A DNA stretch of 64,000 nt from Anastatus disparis (taxonomy: Eukaryota; Arthropoda; Insecta; Hymenoptera; Eupelmidae). Below are positions 1-10,213 of the stretch, in pieces. A program made the translations under genes and the position numbers. Below the pieces are notes generated by a model. That model did no database searches, was not told the DNA's origin, and worked only from the letters and a program-made list of their open reading frames with translations. Numbering within the stretch: position 1 is the first letter of the stretch; each line of letters begins with the position of its first letter. Location: NCBI GenBank assembly GCA_017163975.1, contig JAFFSR010000220.1, positions 14,588,001 through 14,652,000 of the forward strand, given 5' to 3'.

Positions 1-219
1 CACAAGAAGAAGAAGGTTAATCTGTATTTACTTTTTAACATAAAATAAATTTTAAAATCTATCTATTATTAAATGCTAATTTTTTTCATCTTTTGGTGTA
101 ATCCTGTAATTTATCAAAGGTTATCAAAGAAATAAAATAAAAGACATATAACGTCCAAATAGAATTCATATTTTATTAGAGTTCAAAAAAATATTTTTTA
201 AACATTTTATTTTCATTCT

Positions 220-405
220 TTAAAGATACATAGAATAGGCTTTATCAATACAAGTCAACTTGTCTTTCAGTGCATATAATTTTTCTGGTTCGTCACTCCA
301 AGTTGCTAATTGATCTAAATCATGAATGAGAAATTGCGTGTCAAGCGAAATTTCTTTTTGAACAGCATTCATTTCTTTCTGTTTTTTGATATTGTTGAAA
401 ATCAT
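220..405 (-). CDS. Small hypothetical protein (61 aa), possibly the coding exon of a larger transcript
   Basis: A 61-codon open frame with an ATG at 405 and a stop at 220. I do not recognise the product. It is acidic and hydrophilic, probably helical, with no signal peptide or membrane segment; it contains DLDQLATWSDEPEKLYALKD near the middle. A minus-strand AATAAA (positions 177-172) lies about 43 nt past the stop, which fits a real 3' end. Just upstream of the ATG, after a T-rich stretch, there is an acceptor-like TATATTAG, and the triplet before the ATG is an in-frame stop, so the coding part starts here but a 5' UTR exon may be spliced on. It diverges from the gene at 487 with only about 80 bp between the two ATGs. 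Confidence 0.4.
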   Translation of the reverse strand: MIFNNIKKQKEMNAVQKEISLDTQFLIHDLDQLATWSDEPEKLYALKDKLTCIDKAYSMYL

Positions 406-486
406 TTAAAAAACTAATATAAAAAATAAATAAATCATACAAAAGACAATATACAGAAAATCATCAAAGAATTATAATTATGAGTG

Positions 487-987
487 ATGAAATCTAATAA
501 TTCAAAATATATAGTAATTTACGTTGCTCGACTTAAATTACAAGATGTATTATTGTGTAAATCCATATGGTTATTTTGTGTGAAAGGATATGTATTTATA
601 ATTGAATGCTATAGCGATTTGAGTGATAAAGATACAATTCTATACATGGAATATGGCATAATATTAGTAAGAGAGTTGTTTCCTGAACAAGATTATCCAA
701 TAATTATCATTGTACAAAGCCAAGAGGACTATAAAAATAAAAAAGAAGTTAATGAATGGTACGAAAAAAAAATTTATTTAATTTTGTGGTCATCAAGTTT
801 AAATTTAGCTGCAATATTAAAACAGATTATTGAAGAGAAGTTAAAAGAACTAACTGAATTAAATAAAAGTGAATTTTTAACAATTCAAGATGTTTTAAAT
901 ATAATTGATATTGAAAAAAAAGTACACAAAAATTTTTTGCTGGAAGAAAAATTTTTTAAAAGTATATTATGTAAATGTGAATTATAA
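487..987 (+). CDS. Hypothetical protein (166 aa), single exon
   Basis: An open frame of 166 codons starting at the ATG at 487; an ATG at 480 in another frame runs into a stop after four codons. I do not recognise the family. The N-terminal 100 residues are rich in I, L, V and Y and look like alternating beta strands (for example YIVIYVARL and YPIIIIVQS). The C-terminal third is charged and likely helical (IIEEKLKELTELNK). No signal peptide or membrane helix is evident. An AATAAA at 1007-1012 lies 20 nt after the stop and is followed by a GT-rich stretch, a plausible cleavage signal. It sits head to head with the small gene at 405-220, suggesting a shared promoter. Codon use is AT-rich like the other genes here. 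Confidence 0.5.
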   Translation: MKSNNSKYIVIYVARLKLQDVLLCKSIWLFCVKGYVFIIECYSDLSDKDTILYMEYGIILVRELFPEQDYPIIIIVQSQEDYKNKKEVNEWYEKKIYLILWSSSLNLAAILKQIIEEKLKELTELNKSEFLTIQDVLNIIDIEKKVHKNFLLEEKFFKSILCKCEL

Positions 988-1502
988 AGTAAATGATTTT
1001 TCATTCAATAAAATGTATGATGTTTATTGAAAATAAAATTTGAGTATTTTATGAATCTTTTTTTAATTTGTAATTTATTGTATTTACACTATAGTATTAA
1101 AATATTCAAACAAAAATAATACAATAAGCTGATTAAATAAGAAATTTTAATGATTCAATGAATAAAAAACAATTTTTGGTAAGTATGGAACTGTAGAGAT
1201 TTTATAACTGTATAAAGCTAATTTATACATATAATGTATATAATTTAATACTTCACTTTTTTTATATTTCTATAGAAATATTGTTCTATTACTTTTATTT
1301 ATTTAATTTTATTGAGTGATAGAGCATGTCAACATATCGCCGCAATAATAATAAATATTATTAATTTTAATAATTATTATTATTCATTTACGTATTAATC
1401 AAAATCAAACAATTGGCGCTGCCCTAAATTATAGTCTTCAACTTTGCATTTTCAAGATGAGAAAACCTAATACTGGAACTTGGAATTTCAATAAGAATTA
1501 AA
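988..1502. other. Gene-free AT-rich stretch
   Basis: Apart from the AATAAA at 1007-1012 that belongs to the gene before it, I see only AT-rich sequence with short TAA/ATT runs near 1340-1385. No coding frame or clear repeat. Confidence 0.6.
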
Positions 1503-1516
1503 ATTCGAATAGGAAT

Positions 1517-1881
1517 TTTTTTTTTTTTTTTTTTTTTTTTATAAAAATTAATATATAAAGGATATTGTCCTCTATATAATTAACCTTTTTCTATGGAGAT
1601 GTCGAGGGAGCCCAGCCCGGAACCGTTTAACACATTACATCAGGCTAGACTGTCAGACACCGCCATACCGGAAACTTTGACTACCGATGGATGGTCAGCC
1701 ACTTTTGTGACCAACAATCAACCGATACTCAATGAGGCCAGATTTCTTAAGAGTCGCGATATGGGTAGCACATACACTAATTTTCTTTCGAAAAAAAGTC
1801 AGAGGTGCCTGGCCAGGATTCGAACCCGTGCCCACCGCGTTGAAGGCAAGAGCTCTATCCGTTACGCCACCGCGCTCCTAT
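1517..1881 (-). mobile_element. Full-length tRNA-headed SINE (family B) with perfect 14-bp target-site duplication
   Basis: Read on the minus strand from 1881, the element begins with a tRNA-like head carrying a box-A-like TGGCGTAACGG and a box-B GGGTTCGAATCC. An unrelated body of about 200 bp follows, and it ends in an A run (T run at about 1516-1540 on the + strand). The sequence ATTCGAATAGGAAT occurs perfectly at 1503-1516 and again at 1882-1895, flanking the element: the expected target-site duplication of a LINE-mobilised retrotransposon. The element is much richer in GC than its surroundings. The head does not fold into a proper tRNA acceptor stem, so it is not a tRNA gene. The open frame at 1593-1970 is incidental. 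It is unrelated in sequence to family A elsewhere in the window. Confidence 0.85.
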
Positions 1882-1987
1882 ATTCGAATAGGAATAGCGT
1901 GACATGCTATGACATACCATTCCATTCCGTTTATTGTGGAGTCTCTCTTACCTGCGGTTTGCGCTCGTAACTCGTTGCGCACAGATA

Positions 1988-2243
1988 AGGGACTAGCCAC
2001 ATAAGTGCCGTGCCGTGCTGTGCCTTGCCGTAACCTTCAATTTCAAAACGATTCACCGTTTCCAAATTGAGATTCAGAACTATGAAATTACAATTTTTAA
2101 CAAATTTACTTCCTAATTGTAATTTATAAAGTTTTCTATCTCTATTTATTTATTTATTAGAAACGGTGAATCATTTTGAAATTTAAGGTACGGCATGGCA
2201 CAGCACGGCACGGCACGGCACAGCACTTATGTGGCTAGTCCCT
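1988..2243. mobile_element. Foldback/MITE-like element with ~75-bp inverted arms containing GGCAC-type repeats
   Basis: The left arm begins AGGGACTAGCCACATAAGTG at 1988, and the right arm ends with its reverse complement at 2243. Pairing continues inward through a pentamer-rich stretch (GTGCC units) and then a conserved block containing ATTCACCGTTTC, to about 2062 and 2160. The loop is about 100 bp and AT-rich. The two arms differ in the number of GTGCC-like pentamers. The outer ends may be flanked by TA. It has no coding capacity. It lies about 190 bp upstream of the MAIP1 start codon, so it could fall in that gene's promoter or 5' UTR. Confidence 0.75.
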
Positions 2244-2433
2244 AACGGAGCTTTTTCGAGAATCGAGATCGAGACCCGACCCAACTCGTGATGGTCATAC
2301 AAAAATATGTTTATTTACACACACATATGATATATGCGATATATATTTATCAGAGCTCCAAATTTTGAAGGTTAGGTGTACCGTAATTTTGAGCGACTAA
2401 TGAACTTTTAAAATAATTTTTTTTTATTTTGCA

Positions 2434-3301
2434 ATGTTACTTACCAAGGTTCACAAAAGTATAATCCAAAAGACTTTGTATCAGTTAAAAGTGCATCATG
2501 TGAATTCAATAAGTATGAGAACAGTTGTGAATTGTTGCAACAGCAAAATAAAATTTTTACAGACATGTCCATCAAATTTATCAGTACAAAGAAATATCTC
2601 TTATGATTCACAAATCCATACAAAAACATGGCCTTTTACTTTTACATCTCTTTTAATTTTCTTAAAAAACCTTTGGTTATTAAGAATGAAGACGGATTTT
2701 AACACAGCTGAATTTGGGGCTGGAGCTAGACAAGTAAATTTTAATTCACAATTTTTCCATGATAATTGTTATAATTATAATATTTTTTTGTTAGGCTTTA
2801 GTTGTTATATCAAATGCTTTAGCAAGAGAAGATTATGATTCTATTCAAGGTTTAGTCACGAATGATGTGATACAGAATTTAAAAAATAAAATTTGTACTC
2901 TAAGTCTAGAACAAAAAGAATTGATTGCTGTAGCAATGGATGATATTCTATTTTGCATGCCTTATCAAATTGAAATTAAGTCTGATAACAACAAAGGTAA
3001 GTTATTTATTTTACAACTTATATTTGGATTTTCAGTTTCTTTAAAATAATTCTGTTTTTTGTTTTTTTCAGCTAATCAAAAATGTGTAGAAATAGCAGTA
3101 GTGTTTCATTCTTATCTAAATTTTCAACAATCTGCAGCAGAAATAAGTAAAGGTCCAGATATGAATAAGTTTTACGTTGAACATTATGGATTTATTCGAG
3201 AATTCATAGAAGGTGTAGATACCTCTTGGACGATAAATTTTATTCATCATTCAATATTTTCACCTAAAGTGAAAGAAAATCCATTTGAAAAAGATAATTG
3301 A
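2434..3301 (+). CDS. MAIP1: m-AAA protease-interacting protein 1 (MAIP1), mitochondrial, Tim44-like fold
   Basis: Three exons, 2434-2733, 2795-2996 and 3072-3301, with GTAAAT and GTAAGT donors and TTAG and TTTTCAG acceptors, join in frame to give 243 aa. MAIP1 is a matrix protein of the Tim44/MRPL45-like fold that binds the m-AAA protease and protects newly imported EMRE, a subunit of the mitochondrial calcium uniporter (family knowledge). Residues about 85-243 match the family: FNTAEFGAGARQALVVISNA, the conserved DDILF segment, and a C-terminal FIEGVDTSWTINFIHHS. The first 80 residues are basic, Ser/Asn-rich and nearly free of acidic residues, as expected of a mitochondrial targeting region. 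Human MAIP1 is somewhat longer (about 290 aa), mostly at the N terminus. A candidate AATAAA lies at 3430-3435. The start is the first ATG of the frame; the exact start is less sure than the rest. Confidence 0.88.
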
Positions 3302-4392
3302 ATTTTCTAAAAAGTAACAGCAACAATTAAGCAGGTAATTATTTAGCCTTAAGTCCTAAAATATTTCAATTAAGTCAATGTTTATTTCATTTAAAGTTAT
3401 TAATGAATTAAAAAATATTTTATTAAAGAAATAAAATATTTACTTCAAAAAAGGAAAAATTTTTCTAGTACTAAGAAAATATTAAATTAAACCACAAAAT
3501 TTTCTTAATTTTTTTAATTTTTCAAAAGAAAATATTTATTTAAAATCATGATTCAAATTTTGAGTTAAAGTAAAAGTTTGCTTAGGCTAAAGGAAACGGA
3601 CAATTTATATAAACAATACAACAATTAATAAATTGAATTAAATGATCTATTATTTGCATCTAAAATATTTATTTAAACTCAAAGTGATTAGAAAATATGA
3701 TTGAACACAACAATATTTAAATTTAAAAAAATTTTTAGCAAAAAAATATTTGTATTAAACATGTTATAAATTAAATTATTTATTTTAAAATGTAATTGAA
3801 ATTCATTAAGTACAGCAATAAAAATTTAATAAATTGTTTCTTTTAAATTTCTAAAATATTTTTATTGGATTTAAAGTTATTATTTGGCTTTATACGTAAT
3901 CGCTTAATTACTTTTAACATTACAAAGTGTTTTATGTAGATAAAAAAAAAAATTATTAAACTTATTTACAGTAGATGTACAGTATTGTATTACATAGTTT
4001 GTATAATTTCTTTTGTTTTCATATTTGTGCAAGTTTCCAAAAAGGCAAATATTGTTTTGTATATTGACATAGTGGGATTTGAAAGGAAAATTTATTTATT
4101 TTTTTTCTTTTTATATTAGCATTTACAATGTCTTGATCTACAATCATTAATCGCTTTAATAATTTCTTTTGACAATTCAATTCCGCTATACCAAGGCTTA
4201 GATTGTTTATTCTGAAAGTGTTTGAAAAATTGAACACTTTTTTGCACCAATATCACGAGTATTCAGTATCAATAAAACTTAATTTGACTATTTTTCGTTA
4301 TGATTTTGGAGGTATGCAATAATTTTTTTAAGGTTCATATATTTACGGATTTATTTGGACGTGTAAATTAGAATTTTATAAAGATATAAGCG
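3302..4392. other. Gene-free AT-rich stretch downstream of MAIP1
   Basis: Contains the presumed MAIP1 3' UTR with AATAAA at 3430-3435. Beyond that I see only AT-rich sequence. The 72-codon frame on the minus strand at 4019-4237 has no recognisable features. Confidence 0.6.
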
Positions 4393-4649
4393 CACTGAGT
4401 TCAACTGTGTATCCAGCTCGATAATTCGGAATGTAACTGGATTGCGATTAGCTGAATTATCCAGCCGTATATTCAGGCAAATAATCCAACTGGATATCGA
4501 CAAAAATCAGTTAAATCTAGTTGGGAATTCAGGTAAATAATCTAGCTTTACTGGATATTTAGCTAGATTATTTACCTAAATCTCCAGCTACATATACAGT
4601 CGGAATCTAGTCACATCTTGGATTATCTAGCTGGATCTTTTTTATAGTG
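4393..4649. mobile_element. Degenerate foldback/MITE-like element with ATCCAGCT-type motifs
   Basis: The two halves are related as diverged inverted repeats. The left half runs CACTGAG..., TATCCAGCTCGATAATTC..., and the right half, reverse-complemented, runs CACTAT..., GATCCAGCTAGATAATCC.... A perfect 17-bp stem lies inside: 4531-4547 pairs with 4561-4577 around a 13-nt loop. The motif TCCAG/CTGGA recurs about every 30-40 bp. No coding frame. The ends and any target-site duplication are uncertain. Confidence 0.55.
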
Positions 4650-5335
4650 TGAGAACATATCAAATTTTTTTATGAATATTTTACCGTTAGCTCCACAAAA
4701 TCAAGAACAATATATCCATACTGAAAAAACTTAGATGATTATATATTAAATATACTTTTAAGTAAATATTTACTTATATTTACTTACATTATGTTTTTGC
4801 AGTTACGCCGCTAGGAGAATATGCGTTGAACGCGTTCTGCAAGTGCACATAGAAGACATCTCAGTTAGCAAATAAGAGTGGTATTCAAAAGTGGTCATTT
4901 TGTAAAACCATAAATATGTCACGCGTCGTATTCAATTGTACAATAAACAAATGTATATATACTATAATAAACGATCAATGATTGTATGAATACAGTGATT
5001 AATTTATAAGTAAATGAAATAATATATATGTAATTTAATGTTTATGAATTTAAATCTCATAAATAATAAATTGACAAAAACTGTCAACTTTGAGTAAATA
5101 GTGTAAAAGAAGAAATGTTATGTAGTCGATTGACGAAGAAAAAAAAGGAAAAAATAATAAACAGTTAAATTTATTTTAATTATATTAAAAATAAATTCTT
5201 TAACTAAAATTGAATTTATCTTTTTAAACAAGTGATTCTTATTAACAGAAAATTATTTACTTATACTTTACGTTATAACGTAAACTCTAAACTATATAAT
5301 TTTATAACGTTAAATTCTAACATTTTCTTTTTTTT
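4650..5335. other. Gene-free stretch
   Basis: AT-rich sequence with a short less AT-rich patch at about 4800-4930 for which I see no coding or RNA-gene signal. Confidence 0.5.
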
Positions 5336-5522
5336 GTAACGTCGTTGTATTTATGCTATTATTACGGTGCTAATTAGCGACGGAGGTAATTTCAGTGTGT
5401 TTTTGAACAAGGCACCTATATACAGTGGTGCTTGTATCAATCGTCCGCCAAAAGTGGGATTCGAACTCGGGACCTCGAGATTACGAATCCAACGCTCTAC
5501 CGAATGAGCCACTGATCACCTC
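5336..5522 (-). mobile_element. tRNA-headed SINE, family A, copy 1
   Basis: On the minus strand from 5522 it reads GAGGTGATCAGTGGCTCATT, then GGTAGAGCG, an anticodon-stem-like block with CGT in the loop position, and box B GAGTTCGAATCCC. The family body follows: GATACAAGCACCACTGT, a CTTTGTTC block, TCCGTCGCTAATTAGCA and the terminal GCATAAATACAACGACGTTA. The tail is A-rich. It matches six other near-complete copies in this window. Confidence 0.85.
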
Positions 5523-5710
5523 ATAATACATGGATTTGAATAAAGTGTTTAAAATTAATTCCTCTCGTTTACAAAAAATAAATCTTTCATGCAAGTAAAT
5601 ATTTATTTATATGTCTATCATTTCTGATATTAAATATTTATTTAAATTTAGAGTAAAAAAGAGAATTATTTAATAATTTTAAGCGAATATTTACTTGATT
5701 TAAGTAAATC

Positions 5711-5818
5711 TAAGCACCTCTGTATGTTACATGTGCTTTGTTCACAAACACACTGACGACTTCCGTCTTTAATTAAGTATTGCAACAATAGTATAAATGC
5801 CGCAATGTTAAATAAAAT
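5711..5818 (+). mobile_element. 5'-truncated SINE, family A, copy 2
   Basis: Only the body of family A is present: AAGCACCTCTGTATGTTACA, then GTGCTTTGTTCACAAACACA, CTGACGACTTCCGTC and a terminal GCCGCAATGTTAAATAAAA. The tRNA-like head is missing. This fits the 5' truncation typical of target-primed reverse transcription. Confidence 0.75.
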
Positions 5819-6212
5819 TTAGAAAAATATTGCTGAATAATCTATGATTTTAGACTATTTTTTTTTAATTAATATATTATCTTGCTTTAAGTAATTATTT
5901 CTTATTATTTTGAGAAAATATTATCTCCGGGCTATATCAAATTATTTTCTTTAATCAAGATATTTTTTTCAATGTAAATAATACAAATGAGAATGCTGCA
6001 CGTGTAATTTTGTTTATTAGTAAACTGTAAAGGTCAGATATTATAACAATGTATTATTTTAAAATATAGTAACTTATTAAATGTAATATTTACAAAATAT
6101 ATATTGTTAGAAAAATATTACTTTTACAATATATCTTCATTCATCTTTGTATATAATATGTATAAATTTGTAAAAAAAAATAACAAAATTAATTTCTTAT
6201 TTCTATCTATCT

Positions 6213-9200
6213 TCAACTATTTAATCCGTTTAATAAAGCTGGAACAAATTTATGTAGCTCTAATAATGTAGCCCCTACATGAACTCCATTTTTTATAAGA
6301 GATATTACCAACGGTCCCTAAAATCATTAAAATAAGTGACTGTATAATTATATTTCGAGATCATTATTTTTTACGTAAAACCTTATGATTCATTATAATT
6401 ACCTCATTTATTTGAGAACTATGAAGCCAGCATTTATTCTTTATGTTACATTGAAATAAATTATTGCGCTTTGTGGGAACAGAATTATAAAAATTAACTT
6501 CCCATTTTTCATCCAAGTCAAACAGCGAAACTTGAATGAAGTTTAAGTACGGTTTTATATGCTGAGAAATATTTGCTTTGCATGTGATTTTTGTTTGTTG
6601 AAAATTGATTTCTGTAACTTTATTTGGAAAGGATATTAATTTTTCTAATTTTGTTATGGATTCAGGTATCTTTCCTATAAATAAAAAAATAACAATTACT
6701 ATTTTGTTAATTTTATTATATAAAGCTAAAAAATTTTAATTTGATAAATAAATTACTTTGAAAGACACTATCAGTCAGTCTGTAAGGTTTTGTAATTGTA
6801 GTCGCAAACATTGGAATTTGTTTTCTTTCTGCTCCTTTCAACCAAGTATCAATTGCTGCAATTAAAATTCAATTATAATATTAAATAATTAATTATGTGT
6901 AGATTTTTATTGTATAAGACTTACATTTTCCAACTTGTTCGAATACCTTGGTAACAGGTATATTTTCATCGAGATATTTACATAAATGCGTTGCGTAAAG
7001 ACCGTAATCTTTGCCCTTACGCTCGTAACTAGGTCGATAACTGGATGTAGAATAAGCTTGTAATAAATTTCTCAAGTTTTTTTGTCCTTTGTACTCGTTT
7101 ATAGATGGAATTTCTTCGTGGATTTTAGGATTGTATTCCCTGCAAAATTTTATAATGTATTATCAAAATATTTAAAATGTTTTTGTAAAAAAAAGTATCG
7201 TTACGTTTCCATAAAACTTTGAAACATAAAAAAGAATTCTAGAATTTTTAAAAATAAAGAAAAAAAACTGTCATTGTTGTTAGAAAATACGAAAATGTAT
7301 GTATGCATTTTTAAATAAAAAAGGTGAATTTCACACATCAGTAAGTTTCGAAACATACAAAAAACAAACTTGATTGGAATATCTTACTTTGGTGGAAACG
7401 TTTGGCACATATCTAAAACAACAACCAATAGTGCAGGATCGCTTTTAAGGGCCATAGAAAGTAATTGACTTTCGCAAATAGCATCTTTCCTTAAATAATC
7501 TATCGGTGCATCAATTGAGAGCATGTAATTCTCTTGCATTTTAAATCCATGACCAGCAAAATAAAAGAATCCTTAAAAAATAAGAAAAAAATTATTATTA
7601 TTTCATTAGAATAAATCAATAATATTCATTATTAAACATTTTAATAACAAACCATAAGTTCCTTCAATCAAAGAATCGCTAAATATTTTAATTGCATTTT
7701 TCATTTGTATAAACGTTAAATCTGCAAGGCAAATAATATGAAATCCAAGGCCACTTAAAATTTTAGCAACTTTGGCTACGTCATTTTTTGGCGTTCTCAA
7801 TTTTTCTTGATTATCATAATTTTCATTGGCGATTAACAAAGCTATTTTTGCGACGGCTTTTTGACGTGGTAATTCAACCTAAAAAGTTATAACGTTGGTA
7901 TGTATACTTTTTCTTTAATAATATTAAAGTATTAAAATGTGAGGTCGCCAGTGGCTCACACGGTATAGAGTAAAGGATTCATAATCTCGAGGACTCGAGT
8001 TCGAATCCCGCTCTCGGTGGCCGATTGACACAAGCACCACTGTACGTCACATGTGCTTTGTTCAGGAAGACACTGGCGATCTCCGTCGCTATAATTAGCA
8101 TCGTGATGACAGCATAGATACAGCAACTTTATAAAATTAAAAAAAAAAAATATTAAAATGTATTTTTTTTTCTTACCAAAACCGTACTTTGTTGTGTGTA
8201 TTTTTCACTGATATCGTTAAAAATATGACAATAATATTTTCCTTCATCTTTTGCAGTAAATCTTTCAACCTGAAAAAGTTTATGTAAAATAATATAAAGA
8301 TAAATTAGAATACACGAAAAAACTAATTTACATTAACAAAAAGCACACATTAATTTTTTAATTAAAGAATATTTTAGGAAATCAAGGGCCTAGAAACGAC
8401 TAGGGGATATGCACCGTATAAAACGGCATACATCCCCTTGTCTTTCCAGATGATTTTGATAATAAATAAATTCAATAAAAAATAAATTCAATTTATTTGA
8501 TTTTTAAAAAAATTTTTATTACTGAAAATTAATTTTAATAATTAGAATAATCCAATAATTATTATAGAGTAAATATTTTTGAATGATTTTAGAATAATTT
8601 CAATTTATTTTATAATTTACCTCCGAATTTTTCAGCCATTTAATTTAAAAGTATTTAAACTCTAATATGAAAATATTATTTTTTTTGTTATCATTCGAGT
8701 CTTCAGTCACAACTGTTTAATTAATTAAAAAACGTTTTCATTGATAACAATTATTCATTCGAATGAATATTATAATTTAAACTTTCAACTAAACGACATT
8801 ATCAATTTTACATTAGATAAAAAAATTTTTTCAATTTAAAAATAACACTTACCTTTAATAAATTAGAAGTTTGATTATCTAGTCTATCATTATTTCTGTA
8901 CCATTGATGATTTGGATGAGGGTAACTAGTAGCTTCACAAGATAATTCGAGAGATTCGCCTTCTTTAACTTCAATAAATGCTTGTGGTTGTTTATCTATT
9001 GTAACTGGAGTCGATTTAATGTCAGTAAATACACATCTAGAAAACGCTTCGTGTATCCTTTGACCTTTGTGATTTAATTGATAAACCTGACATTTATAGA
9101 GGCCTTTTTGTGATATTCTATTGATAAAAAAGATTATTTATTATTATCAAAGCATAATTTAATAAACAATTTAAAAAGAAAAAATTTTATTTATATTCAT

Positions 9201-9869
9201 ACGATGTAATAGATATGTTTAACGTATCGGAAATTTGATCTTCCAATCGTACGTCTTCGTGATACCATTGGTAGCTCGGTGGTGGTAATCCGTGTGCTTT
9301 ACACGTGAGTTGTAATTTTTTACCAAATTCAATATATAAAATATCAGAATTTGTATCGTCATCGGGATGTGTAATTATTTTTAATGGTTCTAAAAACATT
9401 TGATTTTTACACGATGTTGAAATAAATAAAATAAATTATGAATAATTTTTTTTAAAATAAATTATACCTGGAGTACATAAAATGGACAAGACCTTTGGTA
9501 AACTGCAATCTTCTAGTAACATGCTAAGTATTTCAACTGTACACATTTTTATATTTAATTCGACTAATAATTTATTTGCCGGTGTTTCATTATTTGCGCC
9601 TTTTTTGCATTCTAAATCTTTAATCCATAAGCTGTTAATAATTGAAGAAGAAGAAGAAAAAGAAGAATAAGAAAATGTTAATGTAAAATTAATCTAAAAA
9701 TTACGTCGATTATTTGTTAAATAATTAAGTACCTGGTATATTCAAGCTTTTCAGAAACATATTGTGCCAGCGTTCTCCAAGAATCGTCCTTGTTTAATTC
9801 AATAACTAGATCTTCGTATACTTCCAGTGGTAAATGTTCAATACTTAAATCATGGTTGAACTTAAGCAT
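6213..9869 (-). CDS. MALT1: MALT1-type paracaspase (death domain, Ig domains, caspase-like domain)
   Basis: Eleven exons on the minus strand: 9869-9733, 9631-9468, 9389-9203, 9117-8853, 8269-8177, 7878-7653, 7571-7388, 7139-6925, 6855-6757, 6674-6403 and 6317-6213. All junctions are GT/AG and in frame, giving 648 aa. Order: death-domain-like residues 1-100; Ig-like 1 and 2 (about 103-282, with YQWYHED and HQWYRNN tryptophan motifs and YKCQ/YYCHIFN cysteine motifs); caspase-like domain about 283-515; a third Ig-like domain about 520-615. The catalytic dyad is present: His365 in FAGHGF and Cys413 in VLDMC. By my alignment Asp335, Asp411 and Glu458 correspond to human D365, D462 and E500 of the basic P1 pocket, so cleavage after arginine is predicted. 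It is shorter than human MALT1 (824 aa), mainly at the C terminus. In vertebrates MALT1 acts with BCL10 and CARD-coiled-coil proteins in NF-kB signalling; partners here are unknown. A SINE sits in the fifth intron. Confidence 0.93.
7941..8150 (+). mobile_element. tRNA-headed SINE, family A, copy 3, with perfect 11-bp target-site duplication
   Basis: Starts GAGGTCGCCAGTGGCTCACA, has CAT in the anticodon position and box B GAGTTCGAATCCC. The family body runs to GCATAGATACAGCAACTTTA and an A-rich tail. TATTAAAATGT occurs immediately before (7930-7940) and after the tail (8151-8161), a perfect target-site duplication. It is inserted in the MALT1 intron between exons 5 and 6, antisense to the gene, with its A tail ending 27 nt from the exon 5 donor side. 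Confidence 0.9.
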
Positions 9870-10213
9870 TGTAACAAATCAATTTTTTCATTTATTTATT
9901 AACTGTTTTAACAAAAAAATACAATAAATTATTAATAAAATTATACTTATCAATTTAATAATTTTAAATGATAAATGCATGTAAAAAGTTATATTTTAAT
10001 GTATTAAATGAATAATCCGACAAAGGATGATTTTATATGAAATAGAATATTATTTCAATAATTTTCTTTATTAAATAATTGATTGTTATGGCCAATGTTC
10101 AATAATTAATAGAGATATTTTATTCAAATACATATATAAGCGTTTATTTATGACTGCACAGTGCAATTTAAAAAATTTTACAAAAATGTTCAACATCTAT
10201 ATGCACTATTATT
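9870..10213. promoter_or_regulatory. Presumed upstream region of MALT1
   Basis: AT-rich sequence directly 5' of the MALT1 start codon (minus strand). It must hold the promoter or 5' UTR of that gene, but I see no clear TATA/Inr arrangement. The call rests on position only. Confidence 0.3.

Noticed and set aside
1800..1880. tRNA gene on the minus strand
   Set aside because: Boxes A and B are present, but the acceptor and T stems do not pair properly, and the sequence is the head of a TSD-flanked SINE.
1593..1970. 125-codon open frame
   Set aside because: It runs through the antisense strand of the family B SINE and past its end; composition and position give no support for a gene.
9468..9481. 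Apparent frameshift at the end of MALT1 exon 2
   Set aside because: Re-reading the base count (four A in ACATAAAATGG on the + strand) restores the frame; exons 2 and 3 join cleanly.
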